A stretch of DNA of 64,000 nucleotides from Proteobacteria bacterium UBA7415 (lineage in GTDB: Bacteria; Pseudomonadota; Gammaproteobacteria; Arenicellales; Arenicellaceae): NCBI GenBank assembly GCA_002470515.1, contig DKML01000031.1, positions 434,001-498,000 of the forward strand. The letters are read 5' to 3'. The translations under genes were made by a program, and so were the position numbers. The notes under the pieces were generated by a model. That model was not told the DNA's origin. It did no database searches and saw only the letters and a program-made list of their open reading frames with translations. Of this stretch, positions 16,057-25,717 are shown piece by piece (the stretch's first letter is position 1; each line of letters opens with the position of its first letter).

Positions 16057-17547
16057 TCACGCTTTCGGATCATCAAAAAAGCCCGGTGTAGCCGATACTG
16101 CATGAGATTCAGTGAACCCCAAAACTCCCTCAATACCCAAATTCCTACCAATACCGCTGTCTTTAAAACCGCCGAAAGGTGCTCGGTTGTCCTGTGCCAT
16201 TGGTCCATGGCCATTCACGTAGGTGTACCCCGCCTCGATCTGCATCGCCAATGACTTTGCTTTTTCAGAGTCTTCTGTCCACACCGATGAGCAAAGGCCA
16301 AACGGAGTATCATTGGCAAGAGCGATGGCCTGCTCCTCAGAATCAAACTTCACAATTGGTAGAACAGGACCAAACTGCTCCTCTGTTACTACCGAGAGCG
16401 AGGGATCAGCATCTAAAACTAATGCTGGTCGTTGAAAATATCCTCCTCCGTAGTAAAGAGAATCATCCGGTATCGTGCCACACTCAACGACTTCCGCACC
16501 GGCATTCCTTGCCTGATCTATAAGACCCCTAACAACTTCTAACTGTTTAGCATTATTTACGGGTCCCATAGTCGTACCTGCGAGCAAACCGTCTCCGACC
16601 ACACTGAGATTACAGGCTGCCTTGAGACCATCAACCACCTCGTCATAGCGACTCGCATGTACATATACACGTTTAAGTGCCATGCATACCTGACCAGCTG
16701 AACTGAACGCCCCAAGATACATTCTCTGAAATGCAGACTGATCAAGGTTTGCATCTTGCAAAATCAAACCAGCATCATTACCACCTAGCTCTAGCGTTAC
16801 GTGGGCCAGGTTTTCAGCAGCAGTTCGCATAACATGTTTGCCGATTCGGACCGAACCGGTGAAATTAACCGTTCTTACCTTTGGATGTCCTACTAGCGCA
16901 TCGCCAATTTTTGACGCTGAACCTGTGACCACATTAACCACCCCTTTTGGTAGGAGGCTACCTATGATTTCCAGAGTCTTACTCGGCGCAAGTGGCGAAT
17001 TTTCGGAGGGCTTAATGACACAGGTGTTGCCGGCGAGAAGCGCCTGAGGAAGCTTTGCGCCCAGGATCGAAAGCGGCCAGTTCCAAGGCACAATTAACGC
17101 GGCTACCCCTCTAGGTTGTTGAACTATAAACGTATCAAATGGCGGGGCTCGATAAGACTCGGGGGTAGCGATTCGCTCAGCTAAATCCGCGACAGACAAA
17201 AAGCGGTCTCCAAGCCGTGATAACTCCATATATGTCTCGCGAAGAATCTTGCCGTGCTCACGAGTAAATAATTTTGAACGTTCCTTTACTTCCTCAGTCT
17301 CCTCGGTCAACACTTTCGCAATGTTTCGTAGGTATTCTGCTCGTTCGTGATAACTAAGCGCAGACCACGCAGGAAAGGCATCGTGCGCAGCCTCTACAGC
17401 CAAATTAATATCATCAACGGTGGCCAACGCGGCTCTTCCAACCAACTCATTAGGTCGTGCCGGGTTGTGTACATCGTAATATTCCTTTCCAACGGATGCT
17501 CGTGGCTCTCCTGCTATAAACAGTTCTGTGCGTTCAATTGCTGTCAT
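16057..17547 (-). CDS. Aldehyde dehydrogenase family protein
   Basis: A 496-residue PF00171 dehydrogenase. Catalytic glutamate E253 is in LELGGNDAG and cysteine C288 in SSAGQVCMALKRV; PWNWP near residue 155 is the usual cofactor motif. The LELGGNDAG variant also occurs in the ALDH at 43734-45155, and the two are clearly one subfamily, distinct from the three other ALDHs of the window. It follows the OsmC gene by 52 bases and probably forms an operon with it, divergent from pobA. Substrate unknown; an aromatic or short aliphatic aldehyde is plausible. Confidence 0.88.
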   Translation of the reverse strand: MTAIERTELFIAGEPRASVGKEYYDVHNPARPNELVGRAALATVDDINLAVEAAHDAFPAWSALSYHERAEYLRNIAKVLTEETEEVKERSKLFTREHGKILRETYMELSRLGDRFLSVADLAERIATPESYRAPPFDTFIVQQPRGVAALIVPWNWPLSILGAKLPQALLAGNTCVIKPSENSPLAPSKTLEIIGSLLPKGVVNVVTGSASKIGDALVGHPKVRTVNFTGSVRIGKHVMRTAAENLAHVTLELGGNDAGLILQDANLDQSAFQRMYLGAFSSAGQVCMALKRVYVHASRYDEVVDGLKAACNLSVVGDGLLAGTTMGPVNNAKQLEVVRGLIDQARNAGAEVVECGTIPDDSLYYGGGYFQRPALVLDADPSLSVVTEEQFGPVLPIVKFDSEEQAIALANDTPFGLCSSVWTEDSEKAKSLAMQIEAGYTYVNGHGPMAQDNRAPFGGFKDSGIGRNLGIEGVLGFTESHAVSATPGFFDDPKA

Positions 17548-17599
17548 CTTGATTACCTCATAATCGATTCAAAAAAAGCCAAACATTCCACTGGGAATC

Positions 17600-18799
17600 C
17601 TATTCAAACCCACTCAACCTGATCTTGGTCTTTAAATCAGTGCGACAAAATGCATGTAGAAAACAGGTTTGTTCAGAAACATCCAGAATATGCCGTGCAA
17701 ACTCATCGTCTTCCGAGCTTGTTAGATAAACATGGGTTTCTAGCGGGTCCGCTGTCCCAGCCTTGCCGGTTCCACCGGATGCGCCACCGAGACTATAATG
17801 CGAATCCTGTACGATCCTGTACGATTGCAAATCCTTTTTCTGCATCTTGGCATAGCGACCAAATTGAGTCATAAAACAAAATCCTATTCCAGCAGAAATA
17901 TAAGATGTCGCATCAGGTGCTCTGCCTTGCCCGCCATTCTCTGGTCCTTCTTCACTGAGTAACGTAAACATTGATCCAGCTGGATTATAGAGAAATTGAG
18001 TAATCTCCTTGATACCGTCAGGGCGTATTTTGCAAACACCACGTAAATGCAGCATTCGATTTTGCTGGTCTTTGAGAGCCGATCCGGCCCCGCTGACAGA
18101 GTGCTCCAATTTTGGGGTTGGGCCTTGCTTAACGCAATGTTCATTCCAATTGCCGTCGGCTGGTTCTACTTTGTCCACCATCACACCTGGATCACTCAGT
18201 GTTGGGCCTTGGACTGGTAACGCCTTATCCGGTTCTATTTCAGACCCATTATGTGAAAGAGTAAATAGACTCTCGTGCTCACCCCGCATCAATCCATTCA
18301 GCGGAGAGGCAGAAACCGCATCATATATAAGCTTTAGTATTTCACTCTTAGGCATTGGTGAATCTATTTTCACCTCAAGGTCGACATCATGAGCACTCGC
18401 GACCATTGTCCCCTTCATCATGCTGCCGTCCATCCTGTAATAATTATCCTGAATCAATTCAATTCGATCGATGGTGACATCTCGCAACTTCGCCAATGCC
18501 ACAATCTCATTCATATACGAAGCGACCATGCCAACCGTTAGATGACAAAGCGGGGGTGGCGCTGTATCGGTTCCCTGCAAGTATTTACCTTCGTCACTGG
18601 CAAAGCGCCATGTTTTACCAGTCCGATCGGAGGTTACGAGTGCCTCCTTTTGAAAGACCGTCATTGAATTGACAATTGTTCGTAAGCTTTCGCCATGCCT
18701 GTTTTCGGCCGACACTAAAGACAGATTCTTGTCGTTCCCAACTTCAAAAATCAGTGGTTTTCCACACTCGAGTAATATATTTTTCGCTACATCAGTCAT
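17600..18799 (-). CDS. Double-domain OsmC-like protein
   Basis: A 399-residue protein with two OsmC/Ohr-type domains; ordinary family members are about 140 residues. Domain one spans about 25-185 and has the helix PPPLCHLTVGMVASYMNEI with C85. Domain two spans about 225-395 with SAGIGFCFMTQFGRYA (C308) and a second cysteine pair C379/C385 near EQTCFLHAFC. OsmC proteins are thiol peroxidases for organic peroxides; only domain two keeps two cysteines at the expected places, so domain one is probably structural or altered. It heads an operon with the ALDH, divergent from pobA. Role in 4-hydroxybenzoate metabolism is unknown; detoxification or a thioester/thiol reaction are possible. Confidence 0.8.
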   Translation of the reverse strand: MTDVAKNILLECGKPLIFEVGNDKNLSLVSAENRHGESLRTIVNSMTVFQKEALVTSDRTGKTWRFASDEGKYLQGTDTAPPPLCHLTVGMVASYMNEIVALAKLRDVTIDRIELIQDNYYRMDGSMMKGTMVASAHDVDLEVKIDSPMPKSEILKLIYDAVSASPLNGLMRGEHESLFTLSHNGSEIEPDKALPVQGPTLSDPGVMVDKVEPADGNWNEHCVKQGPTPKLEHSVSGAGSALKDQQNRMLHLRGVCKIRPDGIKEITQFLYNPAGSMFTLLSEEGPENGGQGRAPDATSYISAGIGFCFMTQFGRYAKMQKKDLQSYRIVQDSHYSLGGASGGTGKAGTADPLETHVYLTSSEDDEFARHILDVSEQTCFLHAFCRTDLKTKIRLSGFE

Positions 18800-18837
18800 A
18801 GTTCTTGAATAGTTTTAACTGGTTGTTTGATTGTTAG

Positions 18838-18865
18838 TGTACATTATTGTACATTAAATTATAAC
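18838..18865 (+). promoter_or_regulatory. pobA promoter region with twin TGTACA palindromes
   Basis: TGTACATTA occurs twice in tandem, its palindromic core TGTACA at 18838-18843 and 18848-18853, exactly ten bases apart and so on one face of the helix. A TATAAC hexamer at 18860-18865 lies 16 bases after the first TGTACA, which could double as a -35. This is between the divergent OsmC and pobA genes and is a likely operator, possibly for the TetR protein at 15386. Confidence 0.5.
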
Positions 18866-18950
18866 ATTTATGAACGGTACATTCTCTGAGCGCTCATCGA
18901 GCTCTGAGCACTCAACGAGAAGTTACGTCACCAGACTGAGGGTCCCAAAA

Positions 18951-20135
18951 ATGCACAACATAAAAACTCAAGTAACCATCATTGGTGGCGGTCCGGCAGG
19001 CCTCACTTTGTCGCACATATTGGATCATGCCGGTATCGAAAATATTGTTCTTGAACGCCAGAGTAAAGAACATGTTCTTAGCAGAATCAGAGCAGGAGTA
19101 TTGGAGCCCGCCGCGGCGCAGTTACTGCGCGACATCGGTCTGGGTGAACGGATGGATGCCAATGGGAAATCCAAAGATGGTACAAAAATCGTCTGGCAAG
19201 ACAGACCCGATTTCTTCATAGACACAAAGAAATGGACAGGCCAACCAATGATGGCGTATGGCCAGACCAATATCACGGAAGACTTGTACGAAGCCAGGGA
19301 GCGAGATGGCGCTCAGATTTACACTGAAGCGAAAGGTGTTCAGATTCACGATATTGACACCTCGGATCCATCAGTCACCTTCACGCAAGGCACAGAGCAA
19401 TATAAGATTAGTTCTGATTACATTGCTGGCTGCGACGGGTTTCACGGCCCCAGTCGGCAAGCCATACCCACCAGTGTTCGCAAGGAATATGAGAGAGTGT
19501 ATCCTTTTGGATGGCTCGGGATTATGGTTGAGAAGCCTCCGCTTGAAGATTTCATCTATGCCTATCACAAGGATGGAATGGCGATGGCTGCGCAGCGAAA
19601 CCCAATGCTCAGCCGTTACTATGTTCAAGTTCCTACCTCGGACAGTATCGATGATTGGTCGGACCAACGCTTTTGGGACACGTTGTTACATCGCTTCCCT
19701 GAAGAGCTGTCTTCCAAAATTCAAACAGGCCCATCAATCGAAAAATCTATAGCTCCATTGCGAAGTTTCGTCAGTGAACCGATGTCCTTTGGAACGCTTT
19801 TCTTGGCCGGAGATGCTGCTCACATTGTGCCACCAACAGGCGCCAAGGGATTGAATCTGGCTTTCAGCGACGTCTATTACCTGTCCAGAGCCCTGCAACA
19901 CCATTACTCAGAGGGATCAGATCATTATCTGGAAAAGTACTCTGAAATGGCTTTACGGAGAGTGTGGGCGGCTGAGAACACTTCTTGGTGGTTAACCAAG
20001 TTGCTTCACTACTTTCCTGACGAAGATAAATTTGATCAAAAAATCCGTGAGAACGATTACGATCTCCTCCTCACCTCCGAAGACCATCAAAGGGCGCTAG
20101 CCTACGAATACATCGGCCTACCTTTCGAGGATTAA
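18951..20135 (+). CDS. pobA: 4-hydroxybenzoate 3-monooxygenase
   Basis: A 394-residue class A flavoprotein hydroxylase converting 4-hydroxybenzoate to protocatechuate with NAD(P)H and O2. Start set at ATG 18951 (MHNIKTQVTIIGGGPAG), with GAGGG eight bases upstream; an in-frame ATG at 18870 would add a 27-residue leader absent from the family. FAD motif GGGPAGLTLSHIL, NAD(P)H region CDGFHGPSRQAIP, YPFGWLGI, SIAPLRSFV and FLAGDAAHIVPPTGAKGLNL are all as in Pseudomonas PobA, and the length is identical. It supplies the substrate of the LigAB pathway. Usual pobR neighbours (AraC or IclR type) are absent. Confidence 0.96.
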   Translation: MHNIKTQVTIIGGGPAGLTLSHILDHAGIENIVLERQSKEHVLSRIRAGVLEPAAAQLLRDIGLGERMDANGKSKDGTKIVWQDRPDFFIDTKKWTGQPMMAYGQTNITEDLYEARERDGAQIYTEAKGVQIHDIDTSDPSVTFTQGTEQYKISSDYIAGCDGFHGPSRQAIPTSVRKEYERVYPFGWLGIMVEKPPLEDFIYAYHKDGMAMAAQRNPMLSRYYVQVPTSDSIDDWSDQRFWDTLLHRFPEELSSKIQTGPSIEKSIAPLRSFVSEPMSFGTLFLAGDAAHIVPPTGAKGLNLAFSDVYYLSRALQHHYSEGSDHYLEKYSEMALRRVWAAENTSWWLTKLLHYFPDEDKFDQKIRENDYDLLLTSEDHQRALAYEYIGLPFED

Positions 20136-20226
20136 GTAACTGCTTTCAAAATACCCGAATTAGAAACACATGTTGCTTAGCTTTGAATGAGCGGTTCAAC
20201 CTTTACGGCCTCGTGAACAAGCCAAA

Positions 20227-20251
20227 AAAAGGGGAGCACAGCTCCCCTTTT
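20227..20251. terminator. Bidirectional rho-independent terminator
   Basis: AAAAGGGGAGC (20227-20237), loop ACA, GCTCCCCTTTT (20241-20251). A strong GC stem flanked by A and T runs, between the convergent pobA and TonB-receptor genes. Confidence 0.92.
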
Positions 20252-20271
20252 CTAGACTAGTCGGTATATCT

Positions 20272-22725
20272 CTATTTAAAGTTATACTTGAGTCGTACTC
20301 CAATAGTTCTTGGTGGTAGTACGTTAGTTCTGAACCGACGCACGTTGGCACCCGCCACATTCTGGTTAAACAACGGTGTGTTGGCCGCACTAGACTCTGA
20401 GAAGTCATCGAATAGGTTATCGACATAACCCGTTACTGACCAGTTATCTGTATGGTAACCCACGGCTATGTTAGCGCGACCGAAGCTTGGTAGCGTATAA
20501 CTGCCACCACGTCCACCAGCGAACGACAACACATCGTCTTGCCAAGCATACGCACCATTAAACAACAGAGTAGCTCCATTATTGAGGGGGTGCTCGTATT
20601 CAGCGAAGAGCGAGAATTGCGACTTAGGCGAGCCTGGTAATTGATCTCCAGAGCGACCGTCTTCAAACTGCGTACCAAAACCAGGAGTACTGATAGTACG
20701 CACCAGCGATGGAACATCTGCTGACAATTCTGCGTCGGAGTAGCTGAAGTTACCGTTAACCACTAGCTTTTCGTTAACACGCCAGTTGCCCGACAATTCG
20801 AAACCTTTGGTTTCGGCAGAATCGCCATTAATGGTGATTGCTGTTCCAGCATTTACTGAGGCTGAGGCTACTTGTGGGTCATTCCAATCCATCATAAAGA
20901 TAGCGGCATTCAAGTTTAATGCGCCGTCCAATAGAGTGGTTTTTATACCAAGTTCATAGTTATCAACCGTGTCAGGTAAATACTCTAGCTCGTTCACCTG
21001 CGAGATATCACCAGCGTTTGGCCCAAATTGTTGACCAGGCGACAATAGACATAAACCTTGATTCCCAGCTACAAACACATCTGGGCATGATTCCCCACCA
21101 TTAGAAGCACCTACTCGAAAACCTTGGCTGAAAGTCGCATAAAGCAAATTACCGTTCTCAAAAGTGTAAGAGGTATTAACCTTAAACAACTCGTCTTCAA
21201 ACGATTGGTTTGGCGTTAACGTTAGCTGTCCTTCTATTTCTGACAATGGGAAAGGTCTAAATTCTGGGCCGGAAAAATAAGGGAACTCAGTCAGGTTAGC
21301 CGTCTCGTATTCGTACTCATAGAAACGCGCGCCGAAGGTTACGTCCCAATTTTCAGTAATCTCGTAGGCGATTTCACCAAAAACGGCCTTTTCTTCAAGG
21401 TTTGTACGATCGCCTTCAAAATATTCTAGATCGTTTAACTGATCACCAAAGCCAGTAAACAAGCCGTAGCCCGGAGTAAACTCAGATGACAAAGCGTTGT
21501 ATTCGTTCTTATTGTAAAAAGCACCAACAATCCAGCTCAAAGGGCCTTCACTTTTTGAAACTAAACGTAGCTCTTGATTAAAAATGTCTGTCTCTTCGTC
21601 TTCAAATGTAAACGCGGTAAACGTTGGGAACGTTTCGTAAGAGTATTCCAGTGAAATCAACAAATCGGTTTGATCGCGCTGGCCATTCTCTTTAACCGAA
21701 GCGATACCTGTCGCTGAGGTCAATTCGGCAAAGCCTAGGTCAGCTACAACTTCAAGAGCGATTAATTCGCTATCTCGATTGTTTGGCTCTACCACTCGTC
21801 CACCAAACTCATACTCGCCTGAAGGTACAGAGCTGCGCAGTGAACTAGTGTTACGCCCACCAAATTCTCCGTCCTGAAAGTAGTAGGTTAGCGTCGCATC
21901 AATTGTATCGGTTGGCTGCCAACGAGCCGCGAGTCTGCCCGACAAAATTTCTTCCGTATTGGCGTCTTCAACTGGGCTAAAGTTTGCATCACGAGCGGCC
22001 GCATTACTAAAATCTGGGTCTGGATTTGAAACACCGATTTGACGAACCACATACGGGTAATCAATAAAGCCATCGTCATCTAGCGTATCAATTGAACCAC
22101 GTATAGCAAACTTGTCCGAAACCGGCATATTGAAGGTAAAGCCAAGATCGGTGCTAACACCATCTCCTTCACCGTAAGAATAGGCATCTGCCCTCACCTC
22201 GTATTCGCTTTGATCAAAGTTTGGTTTGTTAGGAATGTAGCGGATCGCACCGCCCATTGTTCCTGCGCCGTACAGCGTGCCCTGCGGGCCAAGCAGCACT
22301 TCAACGCGCTGCAAATCATTTAAGCGAAGGTCAACGAATAACGGCACCTCACCGATATAAGTCGCAACTGTGCCGCCGCCATTCTCTTGCCCAAAGCTGT
22401 TTTCAACAGGATCGGCATTTAAGCCACGTACAACAATGCGATTTCCGTCACGACCACCTTGGTCGGCGATATTAACGCCAGGAACAAAGGCCATAAGTTC
22501 AGACAAGTCATCAAAACCTTGTTTATCAATTTGCGCTCCACCAATCGCAGAAATATTAAGTGGAATATCCTGGATAGATTCAGAGCGCCTGGTTGCAGTC
22601 ACTACAATCTCTTCCAGCGCCTGCGCCTGCACACCACCCACGTAGGCCGTCATGCCCAATGGTATAGTCAGCGCTGTTATAGAGCTGGCAACCAGACTCT
22701 TTTTAAATTTTTGATGACTCGACAT
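20272..22725 (-). CDS. TonB-dependent outer-membrane receptor
   Basis: An 817-residue receptor. A signal peptide ends near VGGVQAQA, directly followed by a TonB-box-like LEEIVVTATRR and a plug domain (SIQDIPLNISAIGG, RIVVRGLNADP, QRVEVLLGPQGTLYGAGTMGG). The barrel ends with GVRLKYNFK, an aromatic-rich terminal strand. FecA-type receptors of this size in marine gammaproteobacteria import iron complexes or larger organic molecules such as oligosaccharides and aromatics. It is monocistronic, with the shared terminator downstream of it. Being beside pobA suggests an aromatic or sulfated phenolic ligand, but nothing in the sequence proves it. Confidence 0.92.
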   Translation of the reverse strand: MSSHQKFKKSLVASSITALTIPLGMTAYVGGVQAQALEEIVVTATRRSESIQDIPLNISAIGGAQIDKQGFDDLSELMAFVPGVNIADQGGRDGNRIVVRGLNADPVENSFGQENGGGTVATYIGEVPLFVDLRLNDLQRVEVLLGPQGTLYGAGTMGGAIRYIPNKPNFDQSEYEVRADAYSYGEGDGVSTDLGFTFNMPVSDKFAIRGSIDTLDDDGFIDYPYVVRQIGVSNPDPDFSNAAARDANFSPVEDANTEEILSGRLAARWQPTDTIDATLTYYFQDGEFGGRNTSSLRSSVPSGEYEFGGRVVEPNNRDSELIALEVVADLGFAELTSATGIASVKENGQRDQTDLLISLEYSYETFPTFTAFTFEDEETDIFNQELRLVSKSEGPLSWIVGAFYNKNEYNALSSEFTPGYGLFTGFGDQLNDLEYFEGDRTNLEEKAVFGEIAYEITENWDVTFGARFYEYEYETANLTEFPYFSGPEFRPFPLSEIEGQLTLTPNQSFEDELFKVNTSYTFENGNLLYATFSQGFRVGASNGGESCPDVFVAGNQGLCLLSPGQQFGPNAGDISQVNELEYLPDTVDNYELGIKTTLLDGALNLNAAIFMMDWNDPQVASASVNAGTAITINGDSAETKGFELSGNWRVNEKLVVNGNFSYSDAELSADVPSLVRTISTPGFGTQFEDGRSGDQLPGSPKSQFSLFAEYEHPLNNGATLLFNGAYAWQDDVLSFAGGRGGSYTLPSFGRANIAVGYHTDNWSVTGYVDNLFDDFSESSAANTPLFNQNVAGANVRRFRTNVLPPRTIGVRLKYNFK

Positions 22726-23011
22726 TATCTCTCTCCAGATATTATTTATTTAATTGGTTCTCTTATATTCAACCAACATTACAGCATCGCCACAAAATCA
22801 CGTCTCAAATATACCGCCAAACAAACAATATCGTGCTCAATACAGTGCGCTATACAAAATATATTTCAAATAGGCCATGTTCTAATGAGAAATCTACTAA
22901 TAAGTTTGGTTCGACGTGATCAGTGAGGATCGGCTCGCTTCGTTATATAATTCGCGAGATGGTATTGTCTTTAATTTTCTCAACTCCCTCTAACAGTGTT
23001 ACTCCGTCGTA

Positions 23012-24580
23012 ATGAAAAAACTCACTCTAGACAGCGGCTTGCGTTTACTCGCGCAGCAAAATTTCAAACAAGTGCATACAGCGTGCATTGAAGCGATTAA
23101 GGTCGATGTAAAGAACCCTGTCGCTTATTTTTTGTTGGGCGTGATCGCCAGCGAGCATGGCAACCATGACAAGGCAGTAGAGTTGTATACGACTGCAGAG
23201 AGTTTTGACGCTAACGAACCCTACTACCCAGCTTACTTGGCGAAAACACTATCTACGCTGAGAAAGCAGAATGACGCTAGAATCGCCGCTGGTCGCGCAA
23301 CGGCCATTGTTGGCGATAATGCTTACCTTCTAGACACGATCGCAGTGGTTTATAGTCGGGCTGGCTTTCATGAAGACGCCATTCCTTTATTCAAGCGTGC
23401 AATCGCTCTTGTGCACGACCAAGCAAACATGCATTACAACTTGGGCGCATCTGCACAGTTTATTGGTGATTTTGGACTGGCCTTAGATTCTTATAATGCC
23501 GCCCTACAGTTAGACCCCAGTTTCTATCGCGCGTGGGCCTCGCTGGTTTACTTAGGCAAACAAAGCGCTAATGACAATTCATTGCCAACCTTAATCAAGC
23601 TGTTCAAACAGAATGACAGTAACAGTGATGCAAAACTGCAACTCGGCCATGCAATCGCCAAAACTTACGAAGACTTAGGTGACCATGAACAAAGTATTAG
23701 CTGGTTATTACGCGCTAAGGAAGGCAAAAGAACGGAACTACGGTATGACCGATTATCGGGGGCCGAAACATTTAGAGAGGCAAAGGGAACGACCCAAGGA
23801 GACAATCATCAAAGCCAGAATGCCGCGACCCAAGACTCCCCCATATTCGTAGTGGGCCTACCGCGCACTGGCACAACCCTGGTCGACAGAATACTGTCGT
23901 CACATTCTCGTGTTACTTCAGCCGGAGAACTGAACGTCTTTGCAGAATTAATTAAGGGCGAATCCGGCACGTTGTCCAATCTGATTCTGGACGCAGAAAC
24001 ATTGCGCGATGCACAGAGAAATGACTTGAGTCATACCGGCCGCGAGTATATCGAACGAACACGCGAGTTGGCTCGAGGAAAACCATTCTTGTTGGACAAG
24101 ATGCCGCTTAATTTCTTTTACGCTGGCTTAATCCACCGCGCGTTACCCAACGCGCGAATCATCGCGTTACGACGAGGTGCAATGGATAGCTGCCTATCCA
24201 ATTTTAGACAACTGTTCTCCACCCAATATTCGTTCTATAACTACACGTTCGATTTGGACGACGTAGCTTGGTTCTATCAGCGTTTTGACAATCTGATGGC
24301 TCATTGGAGATCTTCTCTTCCGAGTGATCGATTCACCGAGGTTCATTATGAGGACATTGTGTTTGACCAAGAAAATCAAACGCACCGATTACTTGATTTC
24401 TGTGGGCTCGATTGGGAGGAAGCCTGTATGAATTTTCATGAAAATGAGGCGCCCGTCTCTACTGCCAGTTCAGTACAGGTACGGCAACCACTTTACTCTG
24501 GATCAATCGACCGCTGGAAAAAATACGGCGACAAAGTAAATGACTTACGCGCAGCACTCGGTGTCCTTTCGGAAGGCTAA
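23012..24580 (+). CDS. TPR-repeat sulfotransferase family protein
   Basis: A 522-residue two-part protein. Residues about 1-240 are tetratricopeptide repeats (AYFLLGVIASEHGNHDKAVEL, NMHYNLGASAQFIGDFGLAL). Residues about 275-515 are a sulfotransferase domain (PF13469 type): the PAPS 5'-phosphosulfate loop is VVGLPRTGTTLVDRIL (282-289 core), and RIIALRRGAMDSCLSN is the 3'-phosphate motif. The family is common in marine proteobacteria next to TonB receptors; most members are uncharacterised and protein or small-molecule sulfation is assumed. It stands alone, divergent from the TonB receptor with a 286-base gap in which no other gene is seen. Confidence 0.88.
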   Translation: MKKLTLDSGLRLLAQQNFKQVHTACIEAIKVDVKNPVAYFLLGVIASEHGNHDKAVELYTTAESFDANEPYYPAYLAKTLSTLRKQNDARIAAGRATAIVGDNAYLLDTIAVVYSRAGFHEDAIPLFKRAIALVHDQANMHYNLGASAQFIGDFGLALDSYNAALQLDPSFYRAWASLVYLGKQSANDNSLPTLIKLFKQNDSNSDAKLQLGHAIAKTYEDLGDHEQSISWLLRAKEGKRTELRYDRLSGAETFREAKGTTQGDNHQSQNAATQDSPIFVVGLPRTGTTLVDRILSSHSRVTSAGELNVFAELIKGESGTLSNLILDAETLRDAQRNDLSHTGREYIERTRELARGKPFLLDKMPLNFFYAGLIHRALPNARIIALRRGAMDSCLSNFRQLFSTQYSFYNYTFDLDDVAWFYQRFDNLMAHWRSSLPSDRFTEVHYEDIVFDQENQTHRLLDFCGLDWEEACMNFHENEAPVSTASSVQVRQPLYSGSIDRWKKYGDKVNDLRAALGVLSEG

Positions 24581-24631
24581 GTCTTGGCTTTCTTTACTAC
24601 GCGAATTAAGTCTCGTTATTTAGATCTTGTT

Positions 24632-25717
24632 TTAGAGCTCCTCTAACGGCACGTAGTCCAGATCAAAGCCAAAGCAACGCGGGCCAACCACTTTCAGAGA
24701 TCTTTCTGACCGGTAAAACTCTGGGCAACCCACTGCAAACACGGCAACACGTTGGCCATATCTGAGCCTCTCAGCATTAATTGGCGTAGAGGTTTCATAG
24801 TCCACAATAACAATTAGGTCCGGCACACTGGCTATAACTTTACCATCTAGCTTCGCGAGCAAATACTCATTCTTAATGCTGATATTCAAGGTGGGGCCAG
24901 TTCCGTCGAACGATTCAATAGTGGCTTCGCCTACGTCGTAGCCACCTGTTATTCGAGTCGCCTTATCGGTTACTTTGCCAGTAAATAGGTTTCTGCATTC
25001 ACCGTAGATCGAGTTCTCAAACAATGCTTGTAGGGGCGCTAACATGTCGTCAGACGAACCTCTATTTTCACGTAGTGTCCGGCCCAATTCTATTGAAAAA
25101 GTCAGTGTTCCTGGGATGACCGAGTCTTTTAATTCTCGGCCCGTCATAGGGTGCTCGGCCGTGGTTATCATTCCGCCAGAGACCATTGCCAAACTACGAA
25201 TATGACGTTCGTACACTTCGGTTGATTTAGTAGAGAACGAGGTGACATTACCCTCGTAGTCGTAAGCCACTGCCGGAGTTGGTTTCACCCCAGCGATTGC
25301 ATAGCTCATCATTTGCGCTTCTGGCAGTGCGCGCCCCATGCCATCGCCATCAATCACTGGCACGCCTTTACCCGCTGCTGCAACCAGCGGCAGCAAAGAG
25401 TTGCCTCCGCCAATCTCAAACGAGGCTACCGCGTCTACTTTACGACCCACCTGTTCTTCAAAGGCATCTAGTGTTCGCGCGGCGTCATCCAATGAAGGCA
25501 ATAGCTCAAGGCTAACAGTCGGTGCACCCACGCCACCAATAGTTACGACAAAGGCATCATCTGCCAAATCCTCAGGTGCGATTACATCCACCGGGCCCAA
25601 TTTCGCCAAGACTTGTTCAGCAATGAGCAGTGGTACGTGTGGATCACCGCCGCCGCCAGTCGCCAAAAAAACGGATCCAAGAGCAAGGTCATCTAAATGC
25701 GTTACGTCAATTTTCAT
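24632..25717 (-). CDS. DUF917 family protein (S-methyl-thiohydantoin desulfurase-like)
   Basis: A 361-residue DUF917 (PF06032) protein. Seen: LALGSVFLATGGGGDPHVPLL at the N terminus, FEIGGGNSLLPLVAAAGKGVPVIDGDGMGRALPE around residue 105, and the C-terminal FRSERSLKVVGPRCFGFDLDYVP-like end. Family members are almost always encoded with hydantoinase/oxoprolinase proteins, as here: its ATG shares one base with the stop of the upstream gene (TAATG), implying coupling. One member is reported to act on S-methyl thiohydantoin; the general role is ring opening or processing of hydantoin-like compounds. Substrate here is unknown. Confidence 0.85.
   Translation of the reverse strand: MKIDVTHLDDLALGSVFLATGGGGDPHVPLLIAEQVLAKLGPVDVIAPEDLADDAFVVTIGGVGAPTVSLELLPSLDDAARTLDAFEEQVGRKVDAVASFEIGGGNSLLPLVAAAGKGVPVIDGDGMGRALPEAQMMSYAIAGVKPTPAVAYDYEGNVTSFSTKSTEVYERHIRSLAMVSGGMITTAEHPMTGRELKDSVIPGTLTFSIELGRTLRENRGSSDDMLAPLQALFENSIYGECRNLFTGKVTDKATRITGGYDVGEATIESFDGTGPTLNISIKNEYLLAKLDGKVIASVPDLIVIVDYETSTPINAERLRYGQRVAVFAVGCPEFYRSERSLKVVGPRCFGFDLDYVPLEEL

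Noticed and set aside
18870..18950. Longer pobA start at 18870
   Set aside because: Adds a 27-residue Ser-rich leader absent from PobA proteins; ATG 18951 has a good ribosome site and gives the usual 394 residues.
22459..22926. Plus-strand ORF of 155 codons over the TonB-receptor start
   Set aside because: Mostly antisense to the signal and plug region of the receptor; no recognisable domain.
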